Origin: Flavobacteriales bacterium
GTDB lineage: Bacteria; Bacteroidota; Bacteroidia; UBA10329
Direction: 5' to 3'
Length of the DNA: 64,000 nt
Assembly: GCA_020635495.1 (NCBI GenBank)
Contig: JACJZQ010000018.1
Coordinates: 3,129 to 67,128 of the forward strand
Positions 35,090 through 44,658 of this stretch are shown in pieces (position 1 is the stretch's first letter; every line of letters starts with the position of its first letter). The position numbers were made by a program, and so were the translations under genes. The notes under the pieces were generated by a model. The model had not been told where the DNA came from. It saw nothing but the letters and a program-made list of their open reading frames with translations, and made no database searches.

Positions 35090-35218
35090 ATGCGGAGCAA
35101 GATTTCCATATCGGTGGTGATGATCTGCTACAATCACGAAAAGTTCATTGAGCAAGAACTGAGTGGTTTAGGACTACAGCAATTTTCAGAAGTTCCAGTT
35201 ACCATGGCAAATGGATGA
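35090..35218 (+). pseudogene. N-terminal stub of a family 2 glycosyltransferase
   Basis: A 42-codon ORF begins with a typical GT2 N-terminus (ISISVVMICYNHEKFIEQ) 8 bp after the acyltransferase and then loses similarity (LSGLGLQQFSEVPVTMANG) and stops. The DDGSTD and DxD regions are missing, so it cannot be an active enzyme. It looks like the remainder of a GT2 gene removed by an internal deletion or by replacement with the next gene. Confidence 0.65.
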
Positions 35219-35221
35219 AAC

Positions 35222-36385
35222 ATGAGTAAACCGAAAATTCTGATTGTTGCCGACTCTCCTTTTTGGGCTTACGATTCAATTCTGAACACTATCAGGGAGT
35301 GTTTAAAGGGTCAATTCGATGTTTATTGGGACTACACGCTATTGCACCACTATCTTCCAAGTGCTTACAACCCTCACAGAAGACGTCCCATATGGTACAA
35401 AATAAAACACAACGTGAAGTTTGGGCTGCAAAGAATTATTGGCTCAAACAATAAAAGCTACAAGTATCTTCCTTTTTTCAATCATGTCATCACGCCATTT
35501 TGGGTAAATCGTTTTACATTCAAAAATAAAACGGCTAGCCGAAGGGTTCTTCCACCATGGCGAGAATACGACTGCGTTATTCTATTAGACTTTTACTTTG
35601 ACAGAGTAGCAAACTTGAAATTCAGAACGAAAGCGTTGGTCAAGGGCGTTTATACCGATGGATTCCCTCCTCAGGGAATGTCATATGATTTTAAACTAGG
35701 GAAAGGATATTCCCCAAAAAACATTGACGATTTTGTAAATGAATACCTCAATGATATTGATGCACTCGTTGTCGGTGCACCAAAGATCAGTTCAATGTTC
35801 AAAAACTTGAACAGGCCGATATTCTTTGCGAATATGTGTGAAAACATCAACCATTTTAAGAGGAAAACAGCAAAGCCCTTAGTGAAACACAAGAAAAACC
35901 TTGTTATTGGTTGGACAGGAAATCCCAAACGAGAATTCAAGCATTTCTATGATGTAATTAAGCCGTGCATTGATTCACTTGCTGCCTCAGGTTTGCCAAT
36001 CAAACTGAAAACAAGATTTGAGGGGCCCATTGAAACGTTACCGAGTTTTTATGAAGACGTAGATGTCGTTGTCATCGCCTCTGATGCAGATGCTGGACCC
36101 TCTTTATTCATGGAAGCATCGCTGATGGATGTACCTGCGATATCTACAAGAATTGGATTTCCTGACCACGTAATTCAAGACAAAGTGAATGGTTGGTTTT
36201 TTGACGGCTCAAAAGAACAACTGCGTGATAAGATAATTTGGCTTCTCGAGCATCCTGAAGCTATTGATGTTGCAAGTAGACGTATTCGAGCGAATTATCT
36301 GAAAAAGATGGGGCCGGAAAGGATGTGCGAAGCATGGCATGAATTAGTCAAGAGGATTTTGGAAACCCAGATTCGGCACCCGTAA
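35222..36385 (+). CDS. Family 4-like glycosyltransferase (GT-B fold)
   Basis: 387 residues. The N-terminal half is atypical (ILIVADSPFWAYDSIL, a long basic stretch near 60-110), but the C-terminal half shows GT-B traits: LVIGWTGNPKREFKHF, then VDVVVIASDADAGPSLFMEASLMDVPAISTR with the E-x7-type donor-binding pattern, DHVIQDKVNGWFFDG, and a helical tail. No membrane segment. Base composition is AT-richer than the window's first part. Specificity is unknown. Confidence 0.75.
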   Translation: MSKPKILIVADSPFWAYDSILNTIRECLKGQFDVYWDYTLLHHYLPSAYNPHRRRPIWYKIKHNVKFGLQRIIGSNNKSYKYLPFFNHVITPFWVNRFTFKNKTASRRVLPPWREYDCVILLDFYFDRVANLKFRTKALVKGVYTDGFPPQGMSYDFKLGKGYSPKNIDDFVNEYLNDIDALVVGAPKISSMFKNLNRPIFFANMCENINHFKRKTAKPLVKHKKNLVIGWTGNPKREFKHFYDVIKPCIDSLAASGLPIKLKTRFEGPIETLPSFYEDVDVVVIASDADAGPSLFMEASLMDVPAISTRIGFPDHVIQDKVNGWFFDGSKEQLRDKIIWLLEHPEAIDVASRRIRANYLKKMGPERMCEAWHELVKRILETQIRHP

Positions 36386-36497
36386 ATCATCTAAAGTATA
36401 TGAATAACCTCTTGACTTCACCGAATTTATTATGTGATTTCAAATACATTAGTGTCAAAGTGTTGATTCAGAAATAACTGGTGTTGTATCCAAGCAT

Positions 36498-37700
36498 ATG
36501 AAAGCGGTCATTGCAATCCTCTCCCTGTACGCGTATCCAACATTGAAATCTTCTGTACGCTCGAAAAAAACCGGAGGAGCTGAGAAAAGAGCCGTTCTCA
36601 TTTCAGAGTTGTTGAGCAATCATTTCCAGGTCAACTTGATTGTTGCAAATGAGCCCTGGTACCGCAGGATGTTGATGAGGTCCTACAACGGCATCAGCAT
36701 AAAGTACCATGCGAAATACTACGGGAATGGAACCATCCGCAAGTTCTTGCACAAAACTGCTGTTTCATACAGAATCAAGGACAAAGTTCGCTCCCTCTTT
36801 GGTCTGCCTTTAATCAGTTCTGACATGATGAATGCTAGTCTAATGACATCAGTTTATCATGATTGCAATGCTGACATTTATTGTGCTTTCGGACTTACCG
36901 ATGTCGCTCATGAAATGTCCCAATTCTGCCTTTCAGAAGGAAAGAAATTGGTTCTGTTTATCACTTCAGACCTTGATTTTGATTTTACAACTACAGACAA
37001 TGGCAAAGACATTTTCAACAACTCACGTTCATTAAAGGCAAGCACCCTAAATGCGGCCGAAATGGTATTCGCTCAAACAAAAAACCAATCGGAAAAGCTC
37101 AAATCAATCGGAATTAAGAGCCACACACTACTGAAAAACCCCGTTTTACTCCCAAATTCAATTCGTGTGAAACCTAAAGCGGAGCACGTACTTTGGGTAG
37201 GCAAGAGTGACAACAACAAAAACCCAAAAGCTTTATTAGAGATTGCTGCAAATCTTCAGGAAATCAAGTTCAAAATGGTTATGAATAAGTCAGACACAAG
37301 TTTATTCAACACCATTTTGAAGAACCGAACTGAAAACGTGGAGATTATTGAGTTTGCAACACGTTCGAAAATGAATGAATTGTATCAGAAATCATTCGCG
37401 TTGATCAATACATCATTGGCTGAGGGGTTTCCTAACACGCTGCTTGAGGCTGCAACATTTCAAGTTCCAATGTTGTCGCTGTTTGTTAATCCTGACAGCA
37501 TTCTGACCGATTATAATATCGGTATTTTCGCCAATGGAGACCGAAAGCTACTGGAGAGCGAAATATCTAGTGTCGTATCAAATACTTCAAGGAGAAAAAA
37601 ATTAGGGGTCAATGCTGAAGATTATGTTCAACAACACCACAACATGACAGAAATCAAAAGGTCTCTCATTAAAACCTTTTCTAAATTGGCAGGTGAGTGA
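36498..37700 (+). CDS. Family 4-like glycosyltransferase
   Basis: 400 residues. GT-B features are in the C-terminal half: HVLWVGKSDNNKNPKALLEIA, a VEIIEFATRSKMNELYQKSF strand-helix unit and NTSLAEGFPNTLLEAATFQVP, the EGFPN donor-site motif of GT4 enzymes. The N-terminal half has KTGGAEKRAVLIS, the usual glycine-rich loop. It overlaps the next GT4 gene by 4 bp. A 112-bp gap without a recognised element precedes it. Confidence 0.82.
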   Translation: MKAVIAILSLYAYPTLKSSVRSKKTGGAEKRAVLISELLSNHFQVNLIVANEPWYRRMLMRSYNGISIKYHAKYYGNGTIRKFLHKTAVSYRIKDKVRSLFGLPLISSDMMNASLMTSVYHDCNADIYCAFGLTDVAHEMSQFCLSEGKKLVLFITSDLDFDFTTTDNGKDIFNNSRSLKASTLNAAEMVFAQTKNQSEKLKSIGIKSHTLLKNPVLLPNSIRVKPKAEHVLWVGKSDNNKNPKALLEIAANLQEIKFKMVMNKSDTSLFNTILKNRTENVEIIEFATRSKMNELYQKSFALINTSLAEGFPNTLLEAATFQVPMLSLFVNPDSILTDYNIGIFANGDRKLLESEISSVVSNTSRRKKLGVNAEDYVQQHHNMTEIKRSLIKTFSKLAGE

Positions 37701-38818
37701 ACAACCAACTCAAAGTCCTTTTCTATCTATCGGATTTCGCACTGGGTGGTTCGGAAAGACAAGCCATAAACTTGGCCACCTATTGGAAAAACCAAAACAT
37801 TGCTGATGTTGAGTTTCTATCAACTAGCATTGGCAAAGAAGTGCCGCAAATGCTTGAAAGACATGGAATAACGCACCATGTGATTCCTTTTCTCTTTCAA
37901 ATGCCTATCATCCAAAGGATATTAACACTGACCAGAATCGTATTTCAGATCAGAAAGATCAATCCAAGTGTGATTTTGTGCTACGGCACTCAGGCAAATA
38001 TTGCGGTGGGTCTTCTTGGAAAGCTGACTGGAGCGAAAGTGCGTGTTTGGCAACAGCGCGGTATCGAGGTCAAGGAAAGTACTCCAGGAAGAATGGAGCG
38101 TTGGGCTTTTTCCAACTGCACGCATGTGATCGCCAATTCCGAGGAAGGCAAAAACTATGTGAAGGAGCGTTTTCCTCTTCTCAGCCAATCCAAGCCCATT
38201 GAAGTAATATACAACGGCATCAACCATATTCAACTCAACCAAGCCAGTACACTGAAAAAGGAGTTTGAAAATGATTGGATAGTTGTACAGCTTGCCAATC
38301 TCACCAGGTACAAGGATTTCGACACACTTCTTGAAGGCTGGAAAAAGTTTACTGATAGCGTGTTGATAGAAAATGGCAAAACGCCTAAACTACTTCTAGC
38401 AGGTGCAGGTCCTCAAGAAGTCCATATCAAATCAAAGGCGTTTAACCTTGATCTTTGCCACAGCGTTCATTTTGTCGGTAAGGTATCCATCAACGACATC
38501 CTTGGCTGGCCGAAACTCTTTTTATTAAGCTCAAAAAGTGAAGGCCAACCTAACGCACTACTGGAACCCATGTTTCATGGCCATTTGGTGTTCGGTTCCA
38601 AGATAAGCGGGATAGTGGAGGCGTTGGGGCATAACCACGCTGACAACCTTACCTTTGCAAATAGTGATGAGTTGTCGGAATTGTTAAACCGTTATTACAG
38701 AGACGAGTCACATTTTGGCCTCGCGCACGCGGAAATCGTTGAGCGAACACATTCAGAATTCAACTTGGCATCTATAGCTTCAAAATACACAGAATACTTG
38801 CAGCTAAAACTGTATTGA
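37697..38818 (+). CDS. Family 4 glycosyltransferase
   Basis: 373 residues from a GTG start that overlaps the previous stop (GTGA). Clear GT4: FYLSDFALGGSERQAINLA (N-terminal loop), VWQQRGIEVKE, NSEEGKNYV, QLANLTRYKDFDTLLEGW, LLLAGAGPQE and LSSKSEGQPNALLEPMFHG with the E-x7-E region. It probably transfers hexose from a nucleotide sugar to the lipid-linked intermediate at the cytoplasmic membrane face. Confidence 0.9.
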   Translation: MNNQLKVLFYLSDFALGGSERQAINLATYWKNQNIADVEFLSTSIGKEVPQMLERHGITHHVIPFLFQMPIIQRILTLTRIVFQIRKINPSVILCYGTQANIAVGLLGKLTGAKVRVWQQRGIEVKESTPGRMERWAFSNCTHVIANSEEGKNYVKERFPLLSQSKPIEVIYNGINHIQLNQASTLKKEFENDWIVVQLANLTRYKDFDTLLEGWKKFTDSVLIENGKTPKLLLAGAGPQEVHIKSKAFNLDLCHSVHFVGKVSINDILGWPKLFLLSSKSEGQPNALLEPMFHGHLVFGSKISGIVEALGHNHADNLTFANSDELSELLNRYYRDESHFGLAHAEIVERTHSEFNLASIASKYTEYLQLKLY

Positions 38819-38834
38819 GCGATTTAACCAGAAA

Positions 38835-39842
38835 ATGACACATCAATTTTTCGATGAATACTTAGCATCAGATTTCGATATTTCTGAAATTGTCATCACC
38901 GACAACAGAATAGAATCAGGAAAGATCAGACCCAAGGGTACTAAAGAATGGTTTCCCATCATCAACGGTATTCCACGCTTTTTACCTTCATTTCAAGACA
39001 ATTACACTGGCAACTTTGGGTTTCAATGGAAGAAGTTCAGCAAGACACAATTGGATAGTTATTCAGGATTGAGCCTGAGTCATGACCGATTCTATGATGA
39101 TACAGACTGGACAAAAGAAGAATTGAACGGCAAACGCGTATTGGAGGTGGGCAGTGGTTCTGGTAGATTCACAGAGGTTTTATTGGAAACAGGCGCAATA
39201 GTCCACTCATTTGACTACAGTGAAGCGGTTGAGGCCAATGCGAAAAACCATGACCACCATTCAAACCTTTTCCTGTTTCAGGGCTCTGTTTATGATATTC
39301 CTTACCCTGATAACTATTTCGACCATGTCTTTTGCTTTGGCGTATTACAACATACCCCTGACCCAAATGAGAGTCTTAGATGCATGTTCAAGAAGCTGAA
39401 AACAGGAGGTAAGTTGTCGGTTGACAATTACCCGACAGCTCCCAAAACCGTTGAAAAAGCCAAGTATCCTAACGCCAGATATAGAGAGATACGCAGAGTA
39501 ACATCCAAATGGAGACCTTCCGTTCTGTTTAAGGTAATTCAAGTTTACCTTTGGTTTTGGTTTCCAGTTGATTTCCTGATACGCACGAGGCTACCAAAAA
39601 AATGGAGCAATCTGATTCTCTACCACTTAAACATTCCATGTTGGAATTATGTACACACCATTAAAATGCCCTACAAAATGCTGAAGCAGTGGGCAGTTCT
39701 TGATACTTTCGATGCACTAAGTGCTCGTTTTGACATCCCGGTAACAAAAGACGAATTTGAGATAATGGGGAATTCATTAGATCCAAATTCATTAAACGTT
39801 AAGCGAGCATTCAATGGTTATGTTCTTAACCTTACAAAATAG
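38835..39842 (+). CDS. Class I SAM-dependent methyltransferase
   Basis: 335 residues. An N-terminal Trm112/YbaR-like stretch (IRPKGTKEWFPIINGIPRFL, lacking zinc cysteines) is followed by a Rossmann methyltransferase domain with motif I VLEVGSGSGRF at about 102-112, an acidic end of strand 2 (FDYS), and FCFGVLQHTPDP (motif IV-like, UbiE/Methyltransf_11 type). The C-terminal 120 residues are basic and aromatic. In this locus it may methylate a sugar or cap the chain end, which could matter for ABC-dependent export; that is inference. Confidence 0.85.
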   Translation: MTHQFFDEYLASDFDISEIVITDNRIESGKIRPKGTKEWFPIINGIPRFLPSFQDNYTGNFGFQWKKFSKTQLDSYSGLSLSHDRFYDDTDWTKEELNGKRVLEVGSGSGRFTEVLLETGAIVHSFDYSEAVEANAKNHDHHSNLFLFQGSVYDIPYPDNYFDHVFCFGVLQHTPDPNESLRCMFKKLKTGGKLSVDNYPTAPKTVEKAKYPNARYREIRRVTSKWRPSVLFKVIQVYLWFWFPVDFLIRTRLPKKWSNLILYHLNIPCWNYVHTIKMPYKMLKQWAVLDTFDALSARFDIPVTKDEFEIMGNSLDPNSLNVKRAFNGYVLNLTK

Positions 39843-39854
39843 CGCAAAGCACCC

Positions 39855-41705
39855 ATGTGTGGAATAGCTGGTATTATCTCACCTGAAAATACTGAAGTAT
39901 CCAACTTCTTGAATTTGGCTCTCAAAAGCCAACACCATAGAGGACCAGATGCAGAAGGAGTGCTTTCAGACAACGGTATTGGAGTTTGCCATAGCAGGTT
40001 GAGTATTATCGATCTTGAAGGAGGTGTACAACCAATGATCTACCAAGATTGGGTGATTGTGTACAATGGCGAGACGTACAACTACCAATCATTGCGAAAT
40101 GACCTGAAAGCAAAAGGATTCGAATTTGAATCAAGTAGTGACACCGAAGTAATACTTAAAGGGTTTATCTGCTACGGGAAAGAGATACTTGCAAAACTCA
40201 GAGGCATGTTTGCCTTTTGTATTTGGAATCGAAAATCGAACACGTTCTTTTTAGCTCGCGACCCATTTGGAATAAAGCCGCTGCATTATTATTCCAACAA
40301 CAACATTTTTTCATTCTCCAGCGAGATAAACCCACTCATCGAGAACTATCGACAAAGCATCACTATGGACCCTGATGCCATTGATGCATTTCTCACTTTA
40401 CAGTACATACCATCACCTTACACCGCGTACAAGGAGATTCGAAAACTTGAACCCGGAAACTGGATGGAGATTTCATCCAATGGAACCATATGCGATCAAG
40501 GCTCCTATTTTGACATTCTGAGCTACCAACCATCAAGCATGAGGCTTTCCTCCTATCAGGATGCAAGAGAGTACCTGAAGGAAACACTGACCGAGTCTGT
40601 TCGGGCCCATATGGTAAGTGATGTAGAGGTAGGTACATTCCTTTCAGGTGGAATTGATTCCACATTGGTGACTATGCTCGCTCAGCAACTATCACCTCAT
40701 AAAGTTCATTCTTTTTCGGTTGGATTTTCTGAAGCAGACCATGATGAATCTGCTTATGCGCTTCAGGCCGCTCAGAAAATCGGGACAAACCATCACACAT
40801 ATATGGTGAACGGTATTTCTCCCGACCAGATTCAAACAATCTCAAGAGCTTATGGTGAGCCATATGGCGACAGTTCTTCAATCCCTACCTATTTCGTATC
40901 AAAGCTTGCTTCTGAATACGTAAAGGTCTGTCTTACTGGTGATGGAAGTGATGAATTGTTCTTTGGCTACCAGCGCTACTTCGGATGGTTACGCAAAACA
41001 CGTAGATACGATAGCATCCCAAATTGGAAGAAATTCTACGTAAAGCAGATGCGGAAAATCAATGCTGAGAGATATGGCCCACTACCCGATGAGCCTAATT
41101 TCAGTCGTTGGCTATCAACTGTTCATTTTATGCCCGCTGAAGAGCGGGAAACACTTTGGGGAACCAAACAATCAGCAAACCGGATTCTTAAATCCATGGA
41201 ACTTAATTTCAATAGATTGGAAGGAAGTGTAATGGAAAAGGCGAGGAGGATGGAAATACTGTATTATCTGAACAACGACATCCTGACCAAAGTAGATATA
41301 GCATCCATGCTGAACAGTTTAGAGACCCGTCCGCCTTTTACGGATATGAGAGTTCTTGATGCAGCGTTAAACATTGAAAATTCATTCCTGTATAGAAAAA
41401 AGCCAGAATCTGATGAATACATCGGTAAGGCAATTGTGAAAGATCTACTTGCTGAACACTTCTCAGAAGATTTCATCCACAGACCAAAAATGGGGTTTTC
41501 CATGCCGCTGGATAAGTGGCTCTTTATGGGGGAAACAGGCGATTTCATCCGAGATGAGCTCTTAAATCCGAACGCGAAGATACTCTCGCTCTTTGATAAG
41601 AGTGTCATCGAATCTCGGGTTAACGGTATTATTAAATCACCTGCAGGTAAAGCAGGACCGCTTTGGAATCTACTCATGTTACACCTTTGGCTTGAGCATG
41701 CCTAA
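39855..41705 (+). CDS. asnB: Asparagine synthase-like glutamine amidotransferase, copy 1
   Basis: 616 residues. Class II glutaminase domain with nucleophile Cys2 (MCGIAGI), SQHHRGPDAEG and VYNGETYN, then the ATP pyrophosphatase domain with FLSGGIDST near 263-270, SFSVGFSEADHDES and LTGDGSDELFFGY. In polysaccharide loci AsnB homologues such as WbpS-type proteins are thought to amidate uronic acids using glutamine and ATP; making free asparagine is the alternative. A second copy (53639) lies in the same locus. The 3' end overlaps the next GT4 gene by 8 bp. Confidence 0.92.
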   Translation: MCGIAGIISPENTEVSNFLNLALKSQHHRGPDAEGVLSDNGIGVCHSRLSIIDLEGGVQPMIYQDWVIVYNGETYNYQSLRNDLKAKGFEFESSSDTEVILKGFICYGKEILAKLRGMFAFCIWNRKSNTFFLARDPFGIKPLHYYSNNNIFSFSSEINPLIENYRQSITMDPDAIDAFLTLQYIPSPYTAYKEIRKLEPGNWMEISSNGTICDQGSYFDILSYQPSSMRLSSYQDAREYLKETLTESVRAHMVSDVEVGTFLSGGIDSTLVTMLAQQLSPHKVHSFSVGFSEADHDESAYALQAAQKIGTNHHTYMVNGISPDQIQTISRAYGEPYGDSSSIPTYFVSKLASEYVKVCLTGDGSDELFFGYQRYFGWLRKTRRYDSIPNWKKFYVKQMRKINAERYGPLPDEPNFSRWLSTVHFMPAEERETLWGTKQSANRILKSMELNFNRLEGSVMEKARRMEILYYLNNDILTKVDIASMLNSLETRPPFTDMRVLDAALNIENSFLYRKKPESDEYIGKAIVKDLLAEHFSEDFIHRPKMGFSMPLDKWLFMGETGDFIRDELLNPNAKILSLFDKSVIESRVNGIIKSPAGKAGPLWNLLMLHLWLEHA

Positions 41706-42798
41706 AACGGTTATTGTTTTGCCTTCGTTAACATTGGGAGGTGCCGAAAAACAAGCACTTCACTATGCAAAAACGCTCCAGCAGCTTGGTCATAAAGTAA
41801 CAATGATCGGCCTCGGGAAAAATGGATTATTGATCCCCAAATTAGAGCAGATTGGAATTCCGTACGAAACATATGCTGATGGAAACTTTCTATCACTAGG
41901 TAGATTCAAGAAATTGCAATTGCTCATTGGCTACATACTTTTTCTGAGACGAATCAAACCTGAGGTGATCATCTCCTTTACCTACGTTCCAAACATTTTG
42001 TCGGGGCTAGCTTGGAGATTTACAGGCTGCAAGCAATTCTACTGGAATCAACGGTCGGTTGATGCATCACTACCCGTTTCGAGACTCGAAAAATGGGTCA
42101 TCAAGATCAAACCGCGTTACCTGGCAAATGGCATTGCTCCTGCAAAGCACATTGCAGAAAGACATGGATTAGACCAAAAGGAGGTGGCCATTATCAGAAA
42201 CTATCTGGAGGATTATTCTGACCTGAACAATAGTGTTGATAGACCCGACATAAGTCAAGAGGTGCATTTCATCATGGTGGCCAATTTCTTTCCTGAAAAA
42301 GACCATGAGACCGTTCTGCGCGCTTTCAAACTGTTCATTGATGATCAGGAAACGCCATATGCACACCTTCATTTTGTGGGTAATGCACCAGGCATCAGTG
42401 CGCAACAAGAAGTTTGCAAAGCATTGGCCTTTGACCTAAAGCTTTGCAGTCAGATAACTTTTCATGGAAAAGTAGCCGATGTCAAACCACTCTTAAAGAA
42501 GTGCCATATCGGAATTCTTTCAACTCGGTCGGAGGGAGTAAGCAATGCCATTCTGGAATACATGCTGTACGGACTTCCCGTAATTGCAACGGATATTCTC
42601 TCAAATCGGGATGCCATTGGTGATGATGATTATCCTTACCTCTTCGCAGTTGGAGACCATGACATACTCTATCAAAAGTTGAAGGCATTGGTTTTCACAA
42701 AAAACTTTTTTGAACTTGCAAAAGTTAATTTCCAACGAGTAACAGCACGTTGTAACGAGCATCAATTTACATCAGCATTGAGTGAAGCACTGACCTAA
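41698..42798 (+). CDS. Family 4 glycosyltransferase
   Basis: 366 residues starting at ATG 41698 (MPKTVIVLPSLTLGGAEKQA), which overlaps the asnB stop (ATGCCTAA); the ORF could reach 41593 inside asnB but without similarity. GT4 signatures: LPSLTLGGAEKQALHYAKTL, FYWNQRSVDASLP, HFIMVANFFPEKDHETVLRA, and STRSEGVSNAILEYMLYGLP as donor-binding region. No membrane segment. It is probably cytoplasmic and peripheral to the membrane. Confidence 0.9.
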   Translation: MPKTVIVLPSLTLGGAEKQALHYAKTLQQLGHKVTMIGLGKNGLLIPKLEQIGIPYETYADGNFLSLGRFKKLQLLIGYILFLRRIKPEVIISFTYVPNILSGLAWRFTGCKQFYWNQRSVDASLPVSRLEKWVIKIKPRYLANGIAPAKHIAERHGLDQKEVAIIRNYLEDYSDLNNSVDRPDISQEVHFIMVANFFPEKDHETVLRAFKLFIDDQETPYAHLHFVGNAPGISAQQEVCKALAFDLKLCSQITFHGKVADVKPLLKKCHIGILSTRSEGVSNAILEYMLYGLPVIATDILSNRDAIGDDDYPYLFAVGDHDILYQKLKALVFTKNFFELAKVNFQRVTARCNEHQFTSALSEALT

Positions 42799-42850
42799 CT
42801 GCCCAGAAGTTCGAAACTACGAACCGAATTCCTCATCAAATCTCGTAACA

Positions 42851-43696
42851 ATGACAAACGTTCCTCTGGTTAGCATAATTATAACGAGTTATAACAAGGG
42901 GCCATACATTAAGGAGAGTATTGAGTCTGCACTTACTCAGAGCTTTACAAACTTCGAGGTAATTATAATTGATGATGGGAGCACCGATGAATCCAGAGAT
43001 ATCATTCGCCAGTACCAACACCGCGATCAGGTTACAATCATTTATCAGGAGAATCATGGAATAGTGTACACACGAAACAAAGCCATTGAGCAATCGAATG
43101 GTAAGTATATCGTTCAGTTAGACGCTGATGATCTATTACATGAGGATTTTCTAAAATGGACTGTTGACGAAGTGGAGAGTGATGAAAAAATAGGAATTGT
43201 CTATTGCCAAACTTCGTTGATCGGTGAAAAAAATGGCTTGTGGGATCTAGGACCATTTAGTTTGGAAAAACAACTTCAGGCCAACCAAATTGTAGTTACA
43301 GCCTTATTCAGAAAATCTGATTTCCAGTTGACCAAAGGATACAAGAAAGACTTTGAACTGGGCATGGAAGACTGGGATTTTTGGCTAAGAATTCTTGCTC
43401 TCGGAAGAATTGTAGTACAGATTCCAAAGGTTGGTTTCTACTACCGAATTTTGAGTAATTCCCGTAATCCAGTAAATAACCCGAACCGTTTGACGGACAT
43501 AAGAAAGCTCATCATCAAACACCATCTAGATTTGTATCTGGAGTTCAAACCTGATTGGATCACCTGTCTTGAAAAAGAACAACAATTGAATCGCGAAAAC
43601 CAGTTGATTCGTAACAGTGCTGAGTATCGCATCGGTAGTGTCCTGCTGAAACCTTACAGGCTGCTCAGAAATTATTTGAAGCCAAAGATTCAGTGA
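42851..43696 (+). CDS. Family 2 glycosyltransferase
   Basis: 281 residues. PLVSIIITSYNKGPYIKESI, VIIIDDGSTDESRDII, QLDADDLLHEDFL (DxD) and GMEDWDFWLRIL (ED motif) define a complete WcaA-like GT2 domain. The C-terminal tail is basic. The stop overlaps the next GTG start. One of three consecutive GT2 genes. Confidence 0.9.
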   Translation: MTNVPLVSIIITSYNKGPYIKESIESALTQSFTNFEVIIIDDGSTDESRDIIRQYQHRDQVTIIYQENHGIVYTRNKAIEQSNGKYIVQLDADDLLHEDFLKWTVDEVESDEKIGIVYCQTSLIGEKNGLWDLGPFSLEKQLQANQIVVTALFRKSDFQLTKGYKKDFELGMEDWDFWLRILALGRIVVQIPKVGFYYRILSNSRNPVNNPNRLTDIRKLIIKHHLDLYLEFKPDWITCLEKEQQLNRENQLIRNSAEYRIGSVLLKPYRLLRNYLKPKIQ

Positions 43697-44658
43697 ATAC
43701 TCATAAGGTAAGTATTGTTGTCCTCAATTGGTCCAAGTATGAAATGACCATTGCCTGCGTGCGGTCGCTTCAGAAACTCGATTATCCGAATTACGAAATC
43801 ATTGTAGTTGACAACGACTCTCCGAATGATTCTTACCAAAGGCTGAAAGACACATTTCCGAATACGGAGATCGTACGTAGTAAGGAGAACCTTGGCTACG
43901 CAGGTGGCAACAAGCTTGGAGTGGATAAGGCTTTAGAGCGTGGCACGGATCTGATATGGATTCTAAATAACGATACAACCGTGCGTCCAGACTCACTTAC
44001 TGAACTGGTGCGATCTTTTGAGAAATACGGAGAAGCCATCTACTCCAACACCACATTGATGAGCGAAAACCCTGACATTATTCATTACGCAGGAACCTAT
44101 GACTACAATGAGGAACCGGAAGCAAACAACACTTACGACAAACTGAAGGGCACGCTCCTCAAAGAAGTGTTCGACAAACTGAGTGACAGACCCGCGAGAA
44201 TTTACGGTCATTCGCTGCTCATCCCTGTTTCCGTAATCAAAAAGTACGGATTCATGGACACCGATTACTTTATGTTCTGTGAAGAAACAGACTACTTCGA
44301 ACACTTGAGAAGAGCAGGAGTCACTACGCGCTATGTGCGGAACGCGATCTTGACCCACAAAAGCAGTGGTTCTTTCAAAGAAAAAGGTAAGCTGAAAAAA
44401 GACATGCGCAGAATACTACTCTATTATAACAAGCGCAATCGCTACCATTACGCCAAACGTTGGAATGGAATGACCACAAATGAAATTCTGAAAAGCAGAG
44501 GTGGCTGGCTGCAAGTTTTCAAGTTCTTTATTCGTTACTCACTGACAACATCAAAAACAGAGGACCAAGTAGATGATTACTACTGGAATCTTGCTGCTTT
44601 GCATGCTGCCATCGGAAAAAGAGGAAGAGTTTTTAATCCGAACGATCTGCTGAAGTGA
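43693..44658 (+). CDS. Family 2 glycosyltransferase, rhamnosyltransferase-like
   Basis: 321 residues from a GTG start coupled to the previous gene. KVSIVVLNWSKYEMTIACV, IIVVDNDSPNDSY, SKENLGYAGGNKLG and WILNNDTTV mark the WcaA/RfbF branch of GT2 often annotated as rhamnosyl- or galactofuranosyl-transferases. FCEETDYFEHLRRAG near 195 supplies the acceptor-side acidic pair. C-terminal basic and hydrophobic segment may bind the membrane. Sugar specificity is uncertain. Confidence 0.87.
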   Translation: MNTHKVSIVVLNWSKYEMTIACVRSLQKLDYPNYEIIVVDNDSPNDSYQRLKDTFPNTEIVRSKENLGYAGGNKLGVDKALERGTDLIWILNNDTTVRPDSLTELVRSFEKYGEAIYSNTTLMSENPDIIHYAGTYDYNEEPEANNTYDKLKGTLLKEVFDKLSDRPARIYGHSLLIPVSVIKKYGFMDTDYFMFCEETDYFEHLRRAGVTTRYVRNAILTHKSSGSFKEKGKLKKDMRRILLYYNKRNRYHYAKRWNGMTTNEILKSRGGWLQVFKFFIRYSLTTSKTEDQVDDYYWNLAALHAAIGKRGRVFNPNDLLK

